DNA of 64,000 nucleotides from NCBI GenBank assembly GCA_942493235.1, contig OW818676.1, forward strand, positions 2,170,001 through 2,234,000. The letters run 5' to 3'. Of the stretch, positions 1 to 9,433 are shown one piece after another; position 1 is the first letter of the stretch; the number at the start of each line of letters is the position of its first letter. The notes under the pieces are model-generated. The model worked only from the letters and a program-made list of their open reading frames with translations, was not told where the DNA came from and did no database searches. The position numbers and the translations under genes were made by a program. This DNA comes from ENR-C587 sp942493235 (GTDB taxonomy: Bacteria > Bacteroidota > Ignavibacteria > Kapaibacteriales > UBA2268).

Positions 1-1226
1 TTACCAATATCATAAATTAATTCGCCAAGTGAGGTGCCGACAGGTACTTCAACCAAACCGGAATTATTGATAGCACCGGCTAATGCAAATACTTTTGTAC
101 CTTTGCTCTTTGGTGTGCCTACCGAAGCAAACCAATCACCGCCCTTGCGAATAATTTCCGGTACATTGGCAAATGTTTCTACATTGTTCAGTACCGATGG
201 CTTACCCCATAGACCGGCATCCGATGGGAAAGGAGGTCTTGGGCGAGGCTCGCCACGTTTACCTTCGATTGAATTCATAAGTGCAGTCTCTTCACCGCAA
301 ACAAATGCTCCCGAACCCATTCTGATTTCTAAATTAAAACAGAATTCAGAGCCGAATATATTATCTCCTAATATACCGTATTCGTTAGCTTTATCAATGG
401 CGTACTGAAGCCTTTCAACAGCAAGCGGATATTCTGCACGTACGTAAACATAACCTTGATTAGCTCCGATTGCAAAAGCTCCGAGAGCCATTCCTTCAAT
501 AATACTGTGAGGGTCACCCTCCAGAACGCTTCTATCCATAAAAGCACCCGGATCGCCTTCGTCAGCATTACATAATATATATTTTTGGTCTGATACATTC
601 TTTTTAGCAAAAGACCATTTCATCCAAGTCGGGAACCCTGCTCCGCCTCTGCCTCTAAGACCTGACTTTCTCATTTCGTCAACTACATAATCAGGGTCAA
701 ATTTAGTAACAGCCTTAGCAAGAGCTTCATATCCGTTATTGCCTATATAATCTTCTATACTTAAAGGGTCAATCTCTCCGCAATTTCGTAATACGATTTT
801 ATTCTGACGCTTAAAGAAATTAATATCTTCCATTTTGTGAAGTGGCTTTTCAGTAGCATCGGTTTTCCAATTCAACCTCTCAACTATTTCACCTTTTTTT
901 ACATGGGATTCTATTATTTCTAAACAATCTTCAGGAGCAACCTGTTGATATAATGTATTATCCGATTTCATTACTACTACCGGACCATGAACACAAGGAC
1001 CTAAGCAGCCCGTAGGAGAAACAAGAACTTCTTTTGATAAACCCGAATCAGTAACTGCTTTGTCAAGTGCTTCTTTAACTTTTAAAGAACCCGAAGCAAT
1101 ACAGCCACCACCCAGACAGACCATAATTCTTTCTTTTATCTCTTTCCCGATTTTTTCATTGCGGATAATAACGTCTTTTTTAATTGATTCTAATTCCGCA
1201 AAATTTTTGATTTTTTTAGCTGACAT
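1..1226 (-). CDS. nuoF: NuoF/HydB-like NADH-binding flavoprotein subunit, 3' part off the left edge
   Basis: NADH:acceptor oxidoreductase 51-kDa-type subunit that binds NADH and FMN. About 408 N-terminal residues are visible; the C-terminal 4Fe-4S part lies outside the window. Residues 1-120 form a thioredoxin-like [2Fe-2S] domain with C37-x4-C42 and C74-x3-C78. The NADH/FMN domain follows, with GLRGRGGAGFPT near residue 189 and NADEGDPGAFMDRS near residue 220. The extra N-terminal domain is absent from ordinary complex I NuoF. It is known from HydB/HndC-type subunits of NAD(P)-linked [FeFe]-hydrogenases and related dehydrogenases, so a soluble bifurcating or NAD-linked complex is as likely as complex I. 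The ATG at 1226-1224 overlaps the TAA of the upstream NuoE-type gene by one base (TAATG), indicating translational coupling. The missing next gene (hydA, nuoG or fdh) would settle the role. Confidence 0.9.
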   Translation of the reverse strand, partial: MSAKKIKNFAELESIKKDVIIRNEKIGKEIKERIMVCLGGGCIASGSLKVKEALDKAVTDSGLSKEVLVSPTGCLGPCVHGPVVVMKSDNTLYQQVAPEDCLEIIESHVKKGEIVERLNWKTDATEKPLHKMEDINFFKRQNKIVLRNCGEIDPLSIEDYIGNNGYEALAKAVTKFDPDYVVDEMRKSGLRGRGGAGFPTWMKWSFAKKNVSDQKYILCNADEGDPGAFMDRSVLEGDPHSIIEGMALGAFAIGANQGYVYVRAEYPLAVERLQYAIDKANEYGILGDNIFGSEFCFNLEIRMGSGAFVCGEETALMNSIEGKRGEPRPRPPFPSDAGLWGKPSVLNNVETFANVPEIIRKGGDWFASVGTPKSKGTKVFALAGAINNSGLVEVPVGTSLGELIYDIG

Positions 1227-1756
1227 TAGTTTTTCTCCTCAATTAATTGTTTATCCGTAGCTTTGTAGTAATCAATTATTTCAGAGACTTTGTCGGCTTT
1301 AACTCTCTGATGTGTAACGTCGTTAACCATCAATACCGGAGCTAAACCGCAAGCACCGAAACATCTGCCGACATCTAAAGAAAACAGCTTATCAGCAGTA
1401 GTTTCTCCTACTTTTACTTCAAGCTCTCTCTCTATTGCAGCAAGTACTTCTTTGCCACCACGAACATAGCAAGCAGTACCTAAACATACACGGATTAAAT
1501 ATTTGCCCCGTGGCTGAGTTGAGAAAAACGAATAAAAACTAACAACACCGGCTACTTCACTATACGGTTTGTCTAAACCAATAGCTATTTTTTTAAGAGC
1601 ATCTTTTGGCAAGTAGCCGAATAGCCTTTGTGTGATTTGTAGTACCGGAATCAATGCTCCGGGTTTCTCACGATACTCTTCAATTAAACCGTCAAGCATT
1701 CCGTAGATTTCTTCTTCGGTTGTCTCCTGACAGTTACATGTGTGCATTTCACTCAT
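1226..1756 (-). CDS. nuoE: NuoE/HydC-like [2Fe-2S] thioredoxin-fold subunit
   Basis: 24-kDa-type subunit, 176 residues, carrying one [2Fe-2S] cluster that passes electrons to or from the NuoF/HydB partner. The four cluster ligands are visible as CLGTAC (C-x4-C) and RCFGAC (C-x3-C). The N-terminal helical part contains the family-typical GYLPKDAL and VVSFYSFF segments. The ATG at 1756 has an AGAGGA ribosome-binding site about 9 bases upstream. The stop codon overlaps the start of the downstream nuoF-type gene by one base, so the two form an operon. It could belong to complex I, an NAD-linked hydrogenase or a formate dehydrogenase; the sequence inside the window does not decide this. Confidence 0.92.
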   Translation of the reverse strand: MSEMHTCNCQETTEEEIYGMLDGLIEEYREKPGALIPVLQITQRLFGYLPKDALKKIAIGLDKPYSEVAGVVSFYSFFSTQPRGKYLIRVCLGTACYVRGGKEVLAAIERELEVKVGETTADKLFSLDVGRCFGACGLAPVLMVNDVTHQRVKADKVSEIIDYYKATDKQLIEEKN

Positions 1757-3142
1757 AGAACGAATCCTCTTGGATTATTTTAAAATTTCTCCAACAAATT
1801 GAATATATAAATTTGCATCTTAACCAAATTCAATTTAATTAATAAATTTCTGAAGTAAAAATAAAATTTATTTTGTAATCAATATGTTGCTAAAAAAGAA
1901 TTATGCTTGCCTAATAAAATAATTATATGTACCTAAATAAATTTATTTGATATTTCTATAACTGTCTTATAATATAGTAAAATATGCAAATATTAGATAA
2001 TTATCTGTCAAAATTGAGATGAAAACGAATTAATCGATATATCAATACAAATATATCTTAACATATCCATAATCTATATGAAATATCCCTAAATGTGCAT
2101 AGATTAGTATAATATTTTATCAATTATAATCTCTTCAGCATTTGTCAATTATTGGAAAAATTTACCGATAAGAATATACGGATAAATATTTTCAATATTT
2201 ATTTCTATTAATTATGTCATTACTCTTTATAATATCATATATTTATGTTCCGATAATACTACTATTTAAATAAAATCATAATATATGATAAATTATATTA
2301 TAATTACAAGCAAATAATATTGGAGATTTCTAACGTTTTTTCTAAATTTAAACAAAAGAAAGACGGCGTATTTATAGGTAGAAAATATTTTGATTAGCAA
2401 GTACAGTTTACTAATACTTTAATCTATCAATGAGTTATGAGTATTTTGAATAAATTTTCTATCTTGAAATTGAAAAAAGTATATAATTTCGGGGTCTTCG
2501 TTATTTTAAGTGGGTTAGCAAATAATAGTTTTTAGTATAAAGAAAATCCTTATATATCAAATATTGATTTTGATATATTATTGGTTAAACATCTTTGATT
2601 TTATATTTTAACTCCGATAGGAGTTAAACATCGGTAACATAATGATATACTCCACCACCACTCTCTTGTTTTAACAACGAAAAGAGAAGAAAGAGTGTGG
2701 GTACTATACAATGTTTATTACCGATGTTCAACAGCTAACGCAGTTGCAAGAAAGATTTCCTTATTTGCTTACCTACACATAATAGCGAAGAACCATATTT
2801 CGATTCTTGTCTGTTTCAAATGTATAAATAAAAATCGGCTTTTGGCTGTATTGTCAAGGTATTGAATTAATAATAAAATACGCTCATTTCTTCCAAAAGC
2901 AGTAGCCGGGTTAGGGTATAGGGGATAAGGGTTAAAATCATAAGTTTAAAAAATCAAAAATACAATTTATATAAAATCAAAAAATCAAAATTGCTTACAA
3001 ATTGAATTTTAACCGTTAGGTTGGATTCGCGGTCAATTGACTAATTCGGGTTTTTCAAAGGTCTTTAAGCCCTTATACATCAATGCTAAAGTATTGGTAT
3101 GAATGGAGATGAAATTTATTTAGTAAACTTTTAAAACAGCAT
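1757..3142. other. gene-free AT-rich interval with decayed intergenic repeat
   Basis: No open frame here looks like a protein gene. Positions 1800-2480 are very AT-rich and featureless to me. Positions about 2488-2800 contain pieces that recur in inverted orientation at about 55925-56330. They include a TTTTAAGTGGGTTAGCAAATA segment and the block CGATGTTCAACAGCTAA followed by AAGAAAGATTTC and GCTTACCTACA. Around 2905-2935 is a degenerate G-rich segment, and around 3065-3100 a decayed copy of the ACGCTTTAGCGT-type hairpin. It probably also contains the promoter of the nuoE operon, but I could not identify a convincing one. Confidence 0.6.
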
Positions 3143-4093
3143 TTATACCATTATTTTTTCAATAGCTTGAATTATTTGTGATGGGATAATTGATGATATA
3201 TATTTAGAATCCTCTGGAACGATAACTATAGAAATGTCTGATGAAGGCTTAAATCTTATATAATTTTCTTTTTTATCATTATATAGGGCTATTATGGGTA
3301 TATTAAAAGCTGCTGCGATATGCACGGCGGCAGTATCTGGACTAATTACATAGTCAACTCTTTTGATAATAGAAATCAGATTCCAAATTGAAACTGAAGA
3401 ATTAAACTTAACAGAGCTGATTTTTGATTTTATACTATCGGCTATATACTTATGTTCTTCTACAAATGAAAGCACAACATTATATTTATTGGCATCTATT
3501 GCTTGTAGAACTTCTATCCATTTATCAGCGGGATATATTCGGGTATCAGAACTTGCCGAGAGATTTACTAAAATATTCTTTTTATCTTTTGATAGGTATT
3601 GGCTAACTTCTTGAGCATCATAATTTTCGGGCTCGTACAATTCGGGAGAAGGAATTAATTTAGGGACATTAATTCCGATAGGAATCAGGGCATTATAGCA
3701 TCTCTGTGAGTAATGAAGTCTATAATTATCTTCATAAGTAGGAATTTCAAAATCGAAATTATGCCTTTTGGGACGATTAAATCCGACAGTATTTTTAGCT
3801 CTGCATAAATAAGCCATAATAGCCGATTCTGATGAAAAGTGGTCTTTGGGGTCAAGCCAATAGTCAAATCTTGCACTTATGGCTTTTAACAAAAGTGGTA
3901 TTAGCTTGAGCGGATTTTTATCAAAAATCCATACTTTGTCTAAATATGGATTATTGTTAAGGATATTAAAATTATTTTTCCCTGCAATAACAGTAATTTC
4001 AGAATCCGGATATTTCTTCTTAATAGCCGAATACATAGGAGTCGAAAGTATCATGTCTCCGATACGACCTACAAGAAATATTGCGATTTTCAT
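3143..4093 (-). CDS. glycosyltransferase family 9 (heptosyltransferase-like)
   Basis: 316-residue GT-B-fold enzyme of the ADP-heptose:LPS heptosyltransferase family (GT9), expected to add a sugar to the lipopolysaccharide core at the inner face of the inner membrane. The N-terminal phosphate/acceptor loop appears as VGRIGDMILSTPMYSAIKKK. The C-terminal nucleotide-sugar site appears as NLSASSDTRIYPADKW near residue 177 and SPDTAAVHIAAAFNIP near residue 251, both typical of GT9. The start codon overlaps the TAA of the upstream TPR gene by one base (TAATG), so the two genes form a coupled pair. The exact sugar cannot be read from the sequence. Confidence 0.88.
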   Translation of the reverse strand: MKIAIFLVGRIGDMILSTPMYSAIKKKYPDSEITVIAGKNNFNILNNNPYLDKVWIFDKNPLKLIPLLLKAISARFDYWLDPKDHFSSESAIMAYLCRAKNTVGFNRPKRHNFDFEIPTYEDNYRLHYSQRCYNALIPIGINVPKLIPSPELYEPENYDAQEVSQYLSKDKKNILVNLSASSDTRIYPADKWIEVLQAIDANKYNVVLSFVEEHKYIADSIKSKISSVKFNSSVSIWNLISIIKRVDYVISPDTAAVHIAAAFNIPIIALYNDKKENYIRFKPSSDISIVIVPEDSKYISSIIPSQIIQAIEKIMV

Positions 4094-4749
4094 TATTCCA
4101 TCTCTTGCTGAATTACTTTGATTACTCTTTCGGCTTCGGTTTTTAGAGTTTCATTACCGGAGCTCAAGCGAATGAACATTTCAAAATCATCAATTGCTTG
4201 CTTATAATTTTTAGCATATTTATTTGAAACAGCTCTGCCATAGTATGCCAGACCGTTATCGGGAGCTAAGCTAATTGCCTTAGTATAATCCTGAATTGAA
4301 TTTTGGTCGTCTTCCTGATAATAATATACAATTGCACGAGCATAAAAATAATCAGCTTTATTGGCATTTAATTCAATCGCTTTGTTCAAATCTTTCATCG
4401 CATTAGTATAATCACCTAAACGGATGTAAGCAATAGCACGAGTATAGTATGCTTCTTCATATTTTGAATTGAGTGTAATCGCACTGCTCATATCGGCAAT
4501 TGCTTCGTTCAATTTATCCGAATGTGAATAGGCAAGCCCTCTACCATAATAGCTTGGTGCGTAATCTTTATTCAAATTAATTTGAGAGCCGTATATTTCA
4601 ATTGCTTTAGGATAATCGCCTGATTTAATAGCTTGATAGCCACTTTGATTTTCAAAAGCGGACAGAGAAATTGCAGATACAAACAAAGAAATTACCGCTG
4701 TATAGCTAATCTTTTGAATACTTTTGCCGATATTTTTAACTCGGAACAT
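4093..4749 (-). CDS. exported TPR-repeat protein
   Basis: 218 residues. Residues 1-32 look like a signal peptide or membrane anchor (basic start, then YTAVISLFVSAISLSAF). The rest consists of about five 34-residue tetratricopeptide repeats with the usual alternating helix signature, for example YYGRGLAYSHSDKLNEAIAD and FYARAIVYYYQEDDQNSIQD. TPR proteins act as interaction scaffolds; the partner is not evident. It is the first gene of a two-gene unit with the downstream GT9 glycosyltransferase, and a likely promoter lies at 4785-4815. A role in envelope assembly is inference from context only. Confidence 0.85.
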   Translation of the reverse strand: MFRVKNIGKSIQKISYTAVISLFVSAISLSAFENQSGYQAIKSGDYPKAIEIYGSQINLNKDYAPSYYGRGLAYSHSDKLNEAIADMSSAITLNSKYEEAYYTRAIAYIRLGDYTNAMKDLNKAIELNANKADYFYARAIVYYYQEDDQNSIQDYTKAISLAPDNGLAYYGRAVSNKYAKNYKQAIDDFEMFIRLSSGNETLKTEAERVIKVIQQEME

Positions 4750-4784
4750 AATTGTTTCTTTAATATATTTAAAATATTGAATTA

Positions 4785-4815
4785 CAAAAATAATCAGTAC
4801 TTACTAATATTAAAA
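4785..4815 (-). promoter_or_regulatory. putative Bacteroidota-type promoter of the TPR-GT9 pair
   Basis: On the minus strand TATTTTTG (4785-4792) fits the -7 box TAnnTTTG. A TTTT in place of TTTG lies exactly 19 bases further upstream (4812-4815). This gives a leader of about 30 bases before the ATG at 4749. The -33 box is one base off consensus. Confidence 0.45.
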
Positions 4816-5280
4816 GAAAAATATATTTTTAAACTAAAAAAAATGTTAAAATCAGAGGAGGTGATGCACAGTGCCGGAAAGACGCAGATACACAGCAGAA
4901 GAAATTTTGATATAGGGGTCGGTGGGAGGGATTCTTCTTTTGTGATATTAGAACCATTACAAATGCTATATTAATGCAGTTCAGAAAAAGTTAAACGTAC
5001 AGATATATTAGATTTTACTCGGAGTTTGGAGTTCGGGGATAGAGGTTCGGGGGCTGGTGATTAGTTATTAGTGGCTATTTTAAAATTACCCACTTGAGGA
5101 GTGTCATCGCTAAGCGATGACAGGGTGCTTCTTAATATTTTGGGGATCGGGGATAGAAGATAGCAATTAGAAATCGAGAATATACTTGCCTCCAGATTCG
5201 GCTTTGCGAACAGTGCATGTGTTGTAATATTTGATTTTAGGAAATGAAATTAATCATTTAAATATTGATACTTAATATTG
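4816..5280. repeat. intergenic repeat debris (C- and D-type repeats)
   Basis: No gene seen. About 5020-5060 is a G-rich TTCGGGG-type segment. About 5090-5135 is a degenerate copy of the hairpin GTCATCGCTAAGCGATGAC, related to the better copies at 10801-10860 and 30543-30601. The remainder is AT-rich without recognisable features. Confidence 0.6.
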
Positions 5281-5319
5281 AATAAAGTAAACCTAACAGC
5301 AGCAGAGAGCTGTTAGGTT
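5281..5319 (-). terminator. rho-independent terminator of hslO
   Basis: Perfect 11-base stem AACCTAACAGC/GCTGTTAGGTT (5290-5319) with an 8-base loop, 28 bases downstream of the hslO stop. On the minus strand it is followed by TACTTTATT, a short U-rich tail. Confidence 0.75.
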
Positions 5320-5346
5320 AAACAAACAGAATTCCGTTTCAATAAA

Positions 5347-6231
5347 TTAATTTGCTTTTGCTTGTAATTCTATTATAATTTTATTAAAATCGTCGTCGTC
5401 GAGATGATAGTGCTTATTGCAATATTGGCAGACCAATTCATTGTGATTATCGGCTTTCATCGACTTTATCTCGTCAATTCCAAGAGTTAGTAGTTTAGAT
5501 GTAAATGAATCCTTCGAGCAGCGACAGAAGAAATCTAATCTTGAGCTTTTGATAACGCTGAAATTAAACGGTAGGACTTTTTTCAATAATTCGTCCGGTC
5601 TTAAGCCTTGCTTCAGCAATTCAGTGAACCTTATGGAATCTTTGATATGCTCTTTAATTTTAGCTAATTCTGAAAGAGGTGCTCCAGGCATTATCTGAAC
5701 AATTAATCCGCCGGACTGCTCAACTATACCATTTTCATCAAAGCAAACATCTAAACTAACCAGAGACGGGATTTGGTCGGACTTGATTAAATATTCCTCT
5801 ATATCTTTTTCTATGTCATTATGCACAAATTCGACTATTCCGGTGATTGGTTCATTCTCATAATAAATTATTCTGGTAATGTACATTAGTCCATCTTCAA
5901 AATCAGCTTTACTGCCCTTTTCATATTGAGCAAAACCGCGTACTTCACCGATTTGCATAGCTTCTGCAAAAAGACGTTTTACATTTCCATTGCTCTGGAT
6001 ATCGACAATTATACGCTCCTCGCCTTTTAAATTCGCAGCTAATAGTGATGCAGCACTAAGAGCCTGAGCATGGTATTGAGCAAGATCCTGACTATAATTA
6101 TGATTTTTTTGAGCTGTTTGGGCTGTAGCAGTATTTTTAACGCATACTACTTTAAAAAATCCGTCTTCAGAAAGGACTCTGATAGACCTGTCTTGTAAAT
6201 TAATTTTGTTTATCGCAGCTTTTGAGTTCAT
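5347..6231 (-). CDS. hslO: Hsp33 redox-regulated holdase chaperone
   Basis: 294-residue cytosolic chaperone that is activated by oxidation and binds unfolding proteins under oxidative stress. The N-terminal core matches Hsp33 (RIIVDIQSNGNVKRLFAEA, EVRGFAQYE). The C-terminal zinc redox switch is complete: C236-x-C238 in FFCRCS and C268-x2-C271 in VCQYCNKHYH. Length is normal for the family. A clear terminator follows at 5281-5319. The gene is divergent from the UMF1 transporter gene, with 75 bases between the starts, so the two promoters must share this short region. Confidence 0.95.
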   Translation of the reverse strand: MNSKAAINKINLQDRSIRVLSEDGFFKVVCVKNTATAQTAQKNHNYSQDLAQYHAQALSAASLLAANLKGEERIIVDIQSNGNVKRLFAEAMQIGEVRGFAQYEKGSKADFEDGLMYITRIIYYENEPITGIVEFVHNDIEKDIEEYLIKSDQIPSLVSLDVCFDENGIVEQSGGLIVQIMPGAPLSELAKIKEHIKDSIRFTELLKQGLRPDELLKKVLPFNFSVIKSSRLDFFCRCSKDSFTSKLLTLGIDEIKSMKADNHNELVCQYCNKHYHLDDDDFNKIIIELQAKAN

Positions 6232-6306
6232 TTTATTCCCGAAATATTTCTAAATTTGTATTCTATATTTTCACTAAGATAGTATAGACGTACATATAGG
6301 AAAATT

Positions 6307-7614
6307 ATGGATGAAATAAAAAAAAGTACGAAAAAAGAAAGAATTGGCTGGTATATTTATGACTGGGCAAATTCTGCATTTTCTACTACTGTGGTTACTG
6401 TTTTTATCGGTCCTTACCTGACTAAAATAGTGTCTCGGGCGGCAGATGCCAATGGATATATACATCTGCTGGGCTTTCCCATATATGCTGATTCGTATTT
6501 TCCATATTTAATTTCTTTGTCAGTTTTGTTTCAATTACTACTTCTGCCGATAATTGGAGCAGCAGCAGACCTCTATAAAATGAAAAAAATATTTTTAGGT
6601 GGGTTTGCTCTTATCGGTTCTATTGCCACTATGTTTATGTATTTTCTGCAAGGTGATAGCTATTTGCTGGGTGGATTTCTATTTGTGCTGGCAAATTTCT
6701 GCTTCGGAGCTTCTATGGTGATGTATAATGCTTATTTATCTGATATTGCAGAGGAAGAGTGGCGAGACCAAATTTCGTCAATCGGATGGGGCATAGGCTA
6801 TCTTGGTGGCGGAGTGCTATTATTATTGAACTTACTTCTTTTTACAAATGCAGAGAATATTTTTGCTGAAAATGCAACCGAATATGCAATTAGAATCAGT
6901 CTTTGCTCGGCAGGGGTTTGGTGGCTGATATTTACAATATTTCCGATGATGTGGTTAAGAACTCGTCGTTATCTTGAACCAGTCAGTACATTAAATCCGA
7001 TTAAATTAAGCTATCGCAGATTAAAAGAAACTCTAAGCAGTTTGAAAAAAGAGAAAAATGCTTTGATGTTTCTATTGGCATTTATATTTTATAATGATGG
7101 GGTGCAGGCAGTAATTACATTGTCATCTCAATTCGGAAGTCGTGAGCTGGGACTTTCAAGTGATGTATTGGTATCGGCTATATTAATGGTACAATTCGTT
7201 GCATTTTTCGGAGCATTTATTTTTAAATATTTGGCAAAAGTATTTGGCAATAGAAATACAATTTTATTATTAATCGGACTTTGGTGTTTGGCTGTGATTT
7301 ATGCCTATTCTGTTTTAAATTCTGCAAGCGAATTTTTTATTTTAGCCGCTGTTATTGCTATTGCTATGGGTGGTATTCAAGCTTTGAGCCGGTCGCTGTA
7401 TTCACAATTAATACCTCAGGACAGAGCGGCAGAGTATTTCAGCATCTATGAATTAAGCGAAAAGGGTAGTTCTCTGCTTGGACCTCTTGCTTTCGGTTTG
7501 GCTATGCAATTTACTCAGTCGTATAGATTCGGTATTTTATCACTGATTATTTTCTTTATTGTCGGATTTATTATTTTAATTAAAGTCAAAACTAAAAGAG
7601 TGGTCAATAGATGA
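6307..7614 (+). CDS. MFS transporter of the UMF1 (Atg22-like) family
   Basis: 435-residue integral inner-membrane protein with about 12 hydrophobic segments. The opening motif IGWYIYDWANSAFSTTVV and the late motif QALSRSLYSQLIPQDRAAEY are characteristic of the UMF1/Atg22-like branch of the major facilitator superfamily. The substrate is unknown; yeast Atg22 exports amino acids from the vacuole, while bacterial members are uncharacterised. The stop overlaps the start of the downstream flippase gene by 4 bases (ATGA), so both are probably translated from one message. Confidence 0.9.
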   Translation: MDEIKKSTKKERIGWYIYDWANSAFSTTVVTVFIGPYLTKIVSRAADANGYIHLLGFPIYADSYFPYLISLSVLFQLLLLPIIGAAADLYKMKKIFLGGFALIGSIATMFMYFLQGDSYLLGGFLFVLANFCFGASMVMYNAYLSDIAEEEWRDQISSIGWGIGYLGGGVLLLLNLLLFTNAENIFAENATEYAIRISLCSAGVWWLIFTIFPMMWLRTRRYLEPVSTLNPIKLSYRRLKETLSSLKKEKNALMFLLAFIFYNDGVQAVITLSSQFGSRELGLSSDVLVSAILMVQFVAFFGAFIFKYLAKVFGNRNTILLLIGLWCLAVIYAYSVLNSASEFFILAAVIAIAMGGIQALSRSLYSQLIPQDRAAEYFSIYELSEKGSSLLGPLAFGLAMQFTQSYRFGILSLIIFFIVGFIILIKVKTKRVVNR

Positions 7615-8918
7615 GAATTCAAGAACATCTCGGGAAAATTTCTTGGTCGATTGCCGACAAAATGCTGTTCATAGTTTACGGATTAGTCAGTATAGTTCAG
7701 ATGAATTTTATTCCGCCTGCCGAATTCGGACTTTTTGCACTGTTGATAAGCGTTCATACTTGGATATTTATTATTTCTGACGCATTTGCATTGCAGAATA
7801 TCGTGCAGTTCGGTATTAATCCGAAAAATACGAAAAAAGTAAATCTATATTCGCTAATACTTCATCTGTGCGTGTGCATAATAATTCCGGGTATTCTATT
7901 TATTCTTCAGAGTCCATTTGCCGAATTATTTCACGAAAAAAGATTGATTGATATCGCCTCTATTTTACCGCTGTTTTGTTTAGTTTCTGTACCGAGAACT
8001 TACTGCTTGAAGTTTGTATACCGTGATTTTAAGATGAACAGACTATTTATGATTAACGTGGCTCTATTTCTTCCCCTTACATTATTTACAATTTATTATA
8101 TTTTCGTAGATCATTCATTGGACTTCAATAAAATGCTTATTATGTATATAGGTAGCCATGCTATCAGTTCAATAGTAGCTATAATTCTTACATTTAAGCA
8201 GTTAAAATTCGGAATCAAAGGAGAACTGAGAGTAAAGGAATTAATTAAATTCGGCGTTCCTATGACTATTACAAATTCACTGCATTCATTGCCTAAACAA
8301 TTAGATGTTTATGCAATAACACTATTTTTTAATTCAGCAGAAATAGTCGGTATTTATTATTCTGCCAAGAGTTTGTTCCGTGTATTTGAAGAGACTTTGA
8401 GTGCGGCTACAGGATTAATCTATCCCGCAATAGTCCGACAAATCGAAAAGAAAGATATTAGTTCGCTAAAAGTAACCTTAACCAAGGGTGTTTCATTTTT
8501 ATTTATCGTATTTATCTGTATATTGATTCCTTTGGAATTAGGCTTATCTGATTTTATGATTCGTACATTTTTAACTCCTAAATATTTTAATGCTATCGGG
8601 CTGTTTAATACTCTATCATTATCGGCACTGTTTTTACCTTTTTACTTGTTCTCTATACTTTTAATTGCCGAAACTAAACCGATTATTCTACTTAAATACG
8701 TAGTCTTCTCTATCATAGTTTTTATAGCTGTATTTTATATGATTGGATTGACCGGAGACCCGAGCTTAATTCCATACGGATATGTATGCTATTCGGCTAC
8801 TCTGGGACTGACATGTGCTAATTACTATCGTAAAAATTATGGGTATAAATTCAGCGAAATATTTCGCTCGGTTCGCGATATGAAGTATTTCATTTTATCG
8901 AAAGTGAATAAAGGCTGA
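7611..8918 (+). CDS. Wzx-like polysaccharide flippase (MOP superfamily)
   Basis: 435-residue polytopic membrane protein with about 12 to 14 transmembrane segments and sparse charged loops. It resembles oligosaccharide/lipopolysaccharide flippases (MNFIPPAEFGLFALLISVHT near the start; FGVPMTITNSLHSLPKQLD in the middle). Members flip undecaprenyl-linked glycans across the inner membrane. It overlaps the UMF1 gene by 4 bases. No glycosyltransferase or polymerase gene lies beside it, so the glycan cannot be named. Confidence 0.82.
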   Translation: MRIQEHLGKISWSIADKMLFIVYGLVSIVQMNFIPPAEFGLFALLISVHTWIFIISDAFALQNIVQFGINPKNTKKVNLYSLILHLCVCIIIPGILFILQSPFAELFHEKRLIDIASILPLFCLVSVPRTYCLKFVYRDFKMNRLFMINVALFLPLTLFTIYYIFVDHSLDFNKMLIMYIGSHAISSIVAIILTFKQLKFGIKGELRVKELIKFGVPMTITNSLHSLPKQLDVYAITLFFNSAEIVGIYYSAKSLFRVFEETLSAATGLIYPAIVRQIEKKDISSLKVTLTKGVSFLFIVFICILIPLELGLSDFMIRTFLTPKYFNAIGLFNTLSLSALFLPFYLFSILLIAETKPIILLKYVVFSIIVFIAVFYMIGLTGDPSLIPYGYVCYSATLGLTCANYYRKNYGYKFSEIFRSVRDMKYFILSKVNKG

Positions 8919-9433
8919 TAGTTGTTGCTTCTTCTGAATTAGACTATTGAAAAGTATTGGGGTGATGTATAGCAATCATTTGAATTACGCTTTATACGGC
9001 GGTCGATAGTGTCCGTGAATTAGAAATCAGGAAATGGGAATATACCCGCCTCTGCTTATACTTCAGCGTTGGCAAAGTAAGTCTGTTGCAAAACTATATA
9101 ATTTTCAATTTCAATTTGTTCAAGAGGCTGACTAAAATTTGTCATTCTGAACGAAGTGAAGAATCCAGTAAGCTAAATGTTGATAATTCTGGATTCTTCG
9201 TTACACTCAGAATGACGATTTAGAAACATTATTAATTTTTGACAACCTCTTGATAAGCATTTAGAAGTTTAAAAGCTTTGAAAAATTAACATTAAATAAA
9301 TATTTTGGACTTTTGCAATAGCCTTAAAGTTTTAAAACCGGCTTATAATGAATTACAATGTCCTTAATATCAAATAGCAATTGTTAGCAGTGCTTTTCGT
9401 CTAAATATCCGGTATATTATTAACGAAAGGAAT
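8919..9433. repeat. intergenic interval with a nested repeat (G element holding an A palindrome)
   Basis: No gene. An outer element runs 9078-9325, with ends GTCTGTTGCAAAACTATATA and TATTTTGGACTTTTGCAATA. It is homologous, in inverted orientation, to 45278-45420. Its interior (9120-9253) is an imperfect 130-bp palindrome with termini AAGAGGCTGACTAAAA and TTTTTGACAACCTCTT and the inner sequences TTCTGAACGAAGTGAAGAAT and ATTCTTCGTTACACTCAGAA. Positions 8980-9060 hold further decayed repeat sequence. Confidence 0.8.

Noticed and set aside
34..408. 124-residue plus-strand frame
   Set aside because: It is the antisense of the clearly recognisable nuoF-type gene and has no family resemblance.
4633..4974. 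113-residue plus-strand frame
   Set aside because: Half is antisense of the TPR gene and half is AT-rich spacer; its sequence is low-complexity and without a ribosome-binding site.
9120..9253. Palindromic element as a simple rho-independent terminator
   Set aside because: Arms of about 60 bases with terminal inverted repeats, no U-tract, and recurrence with the same ends at other sites point to a dispersed element instead.
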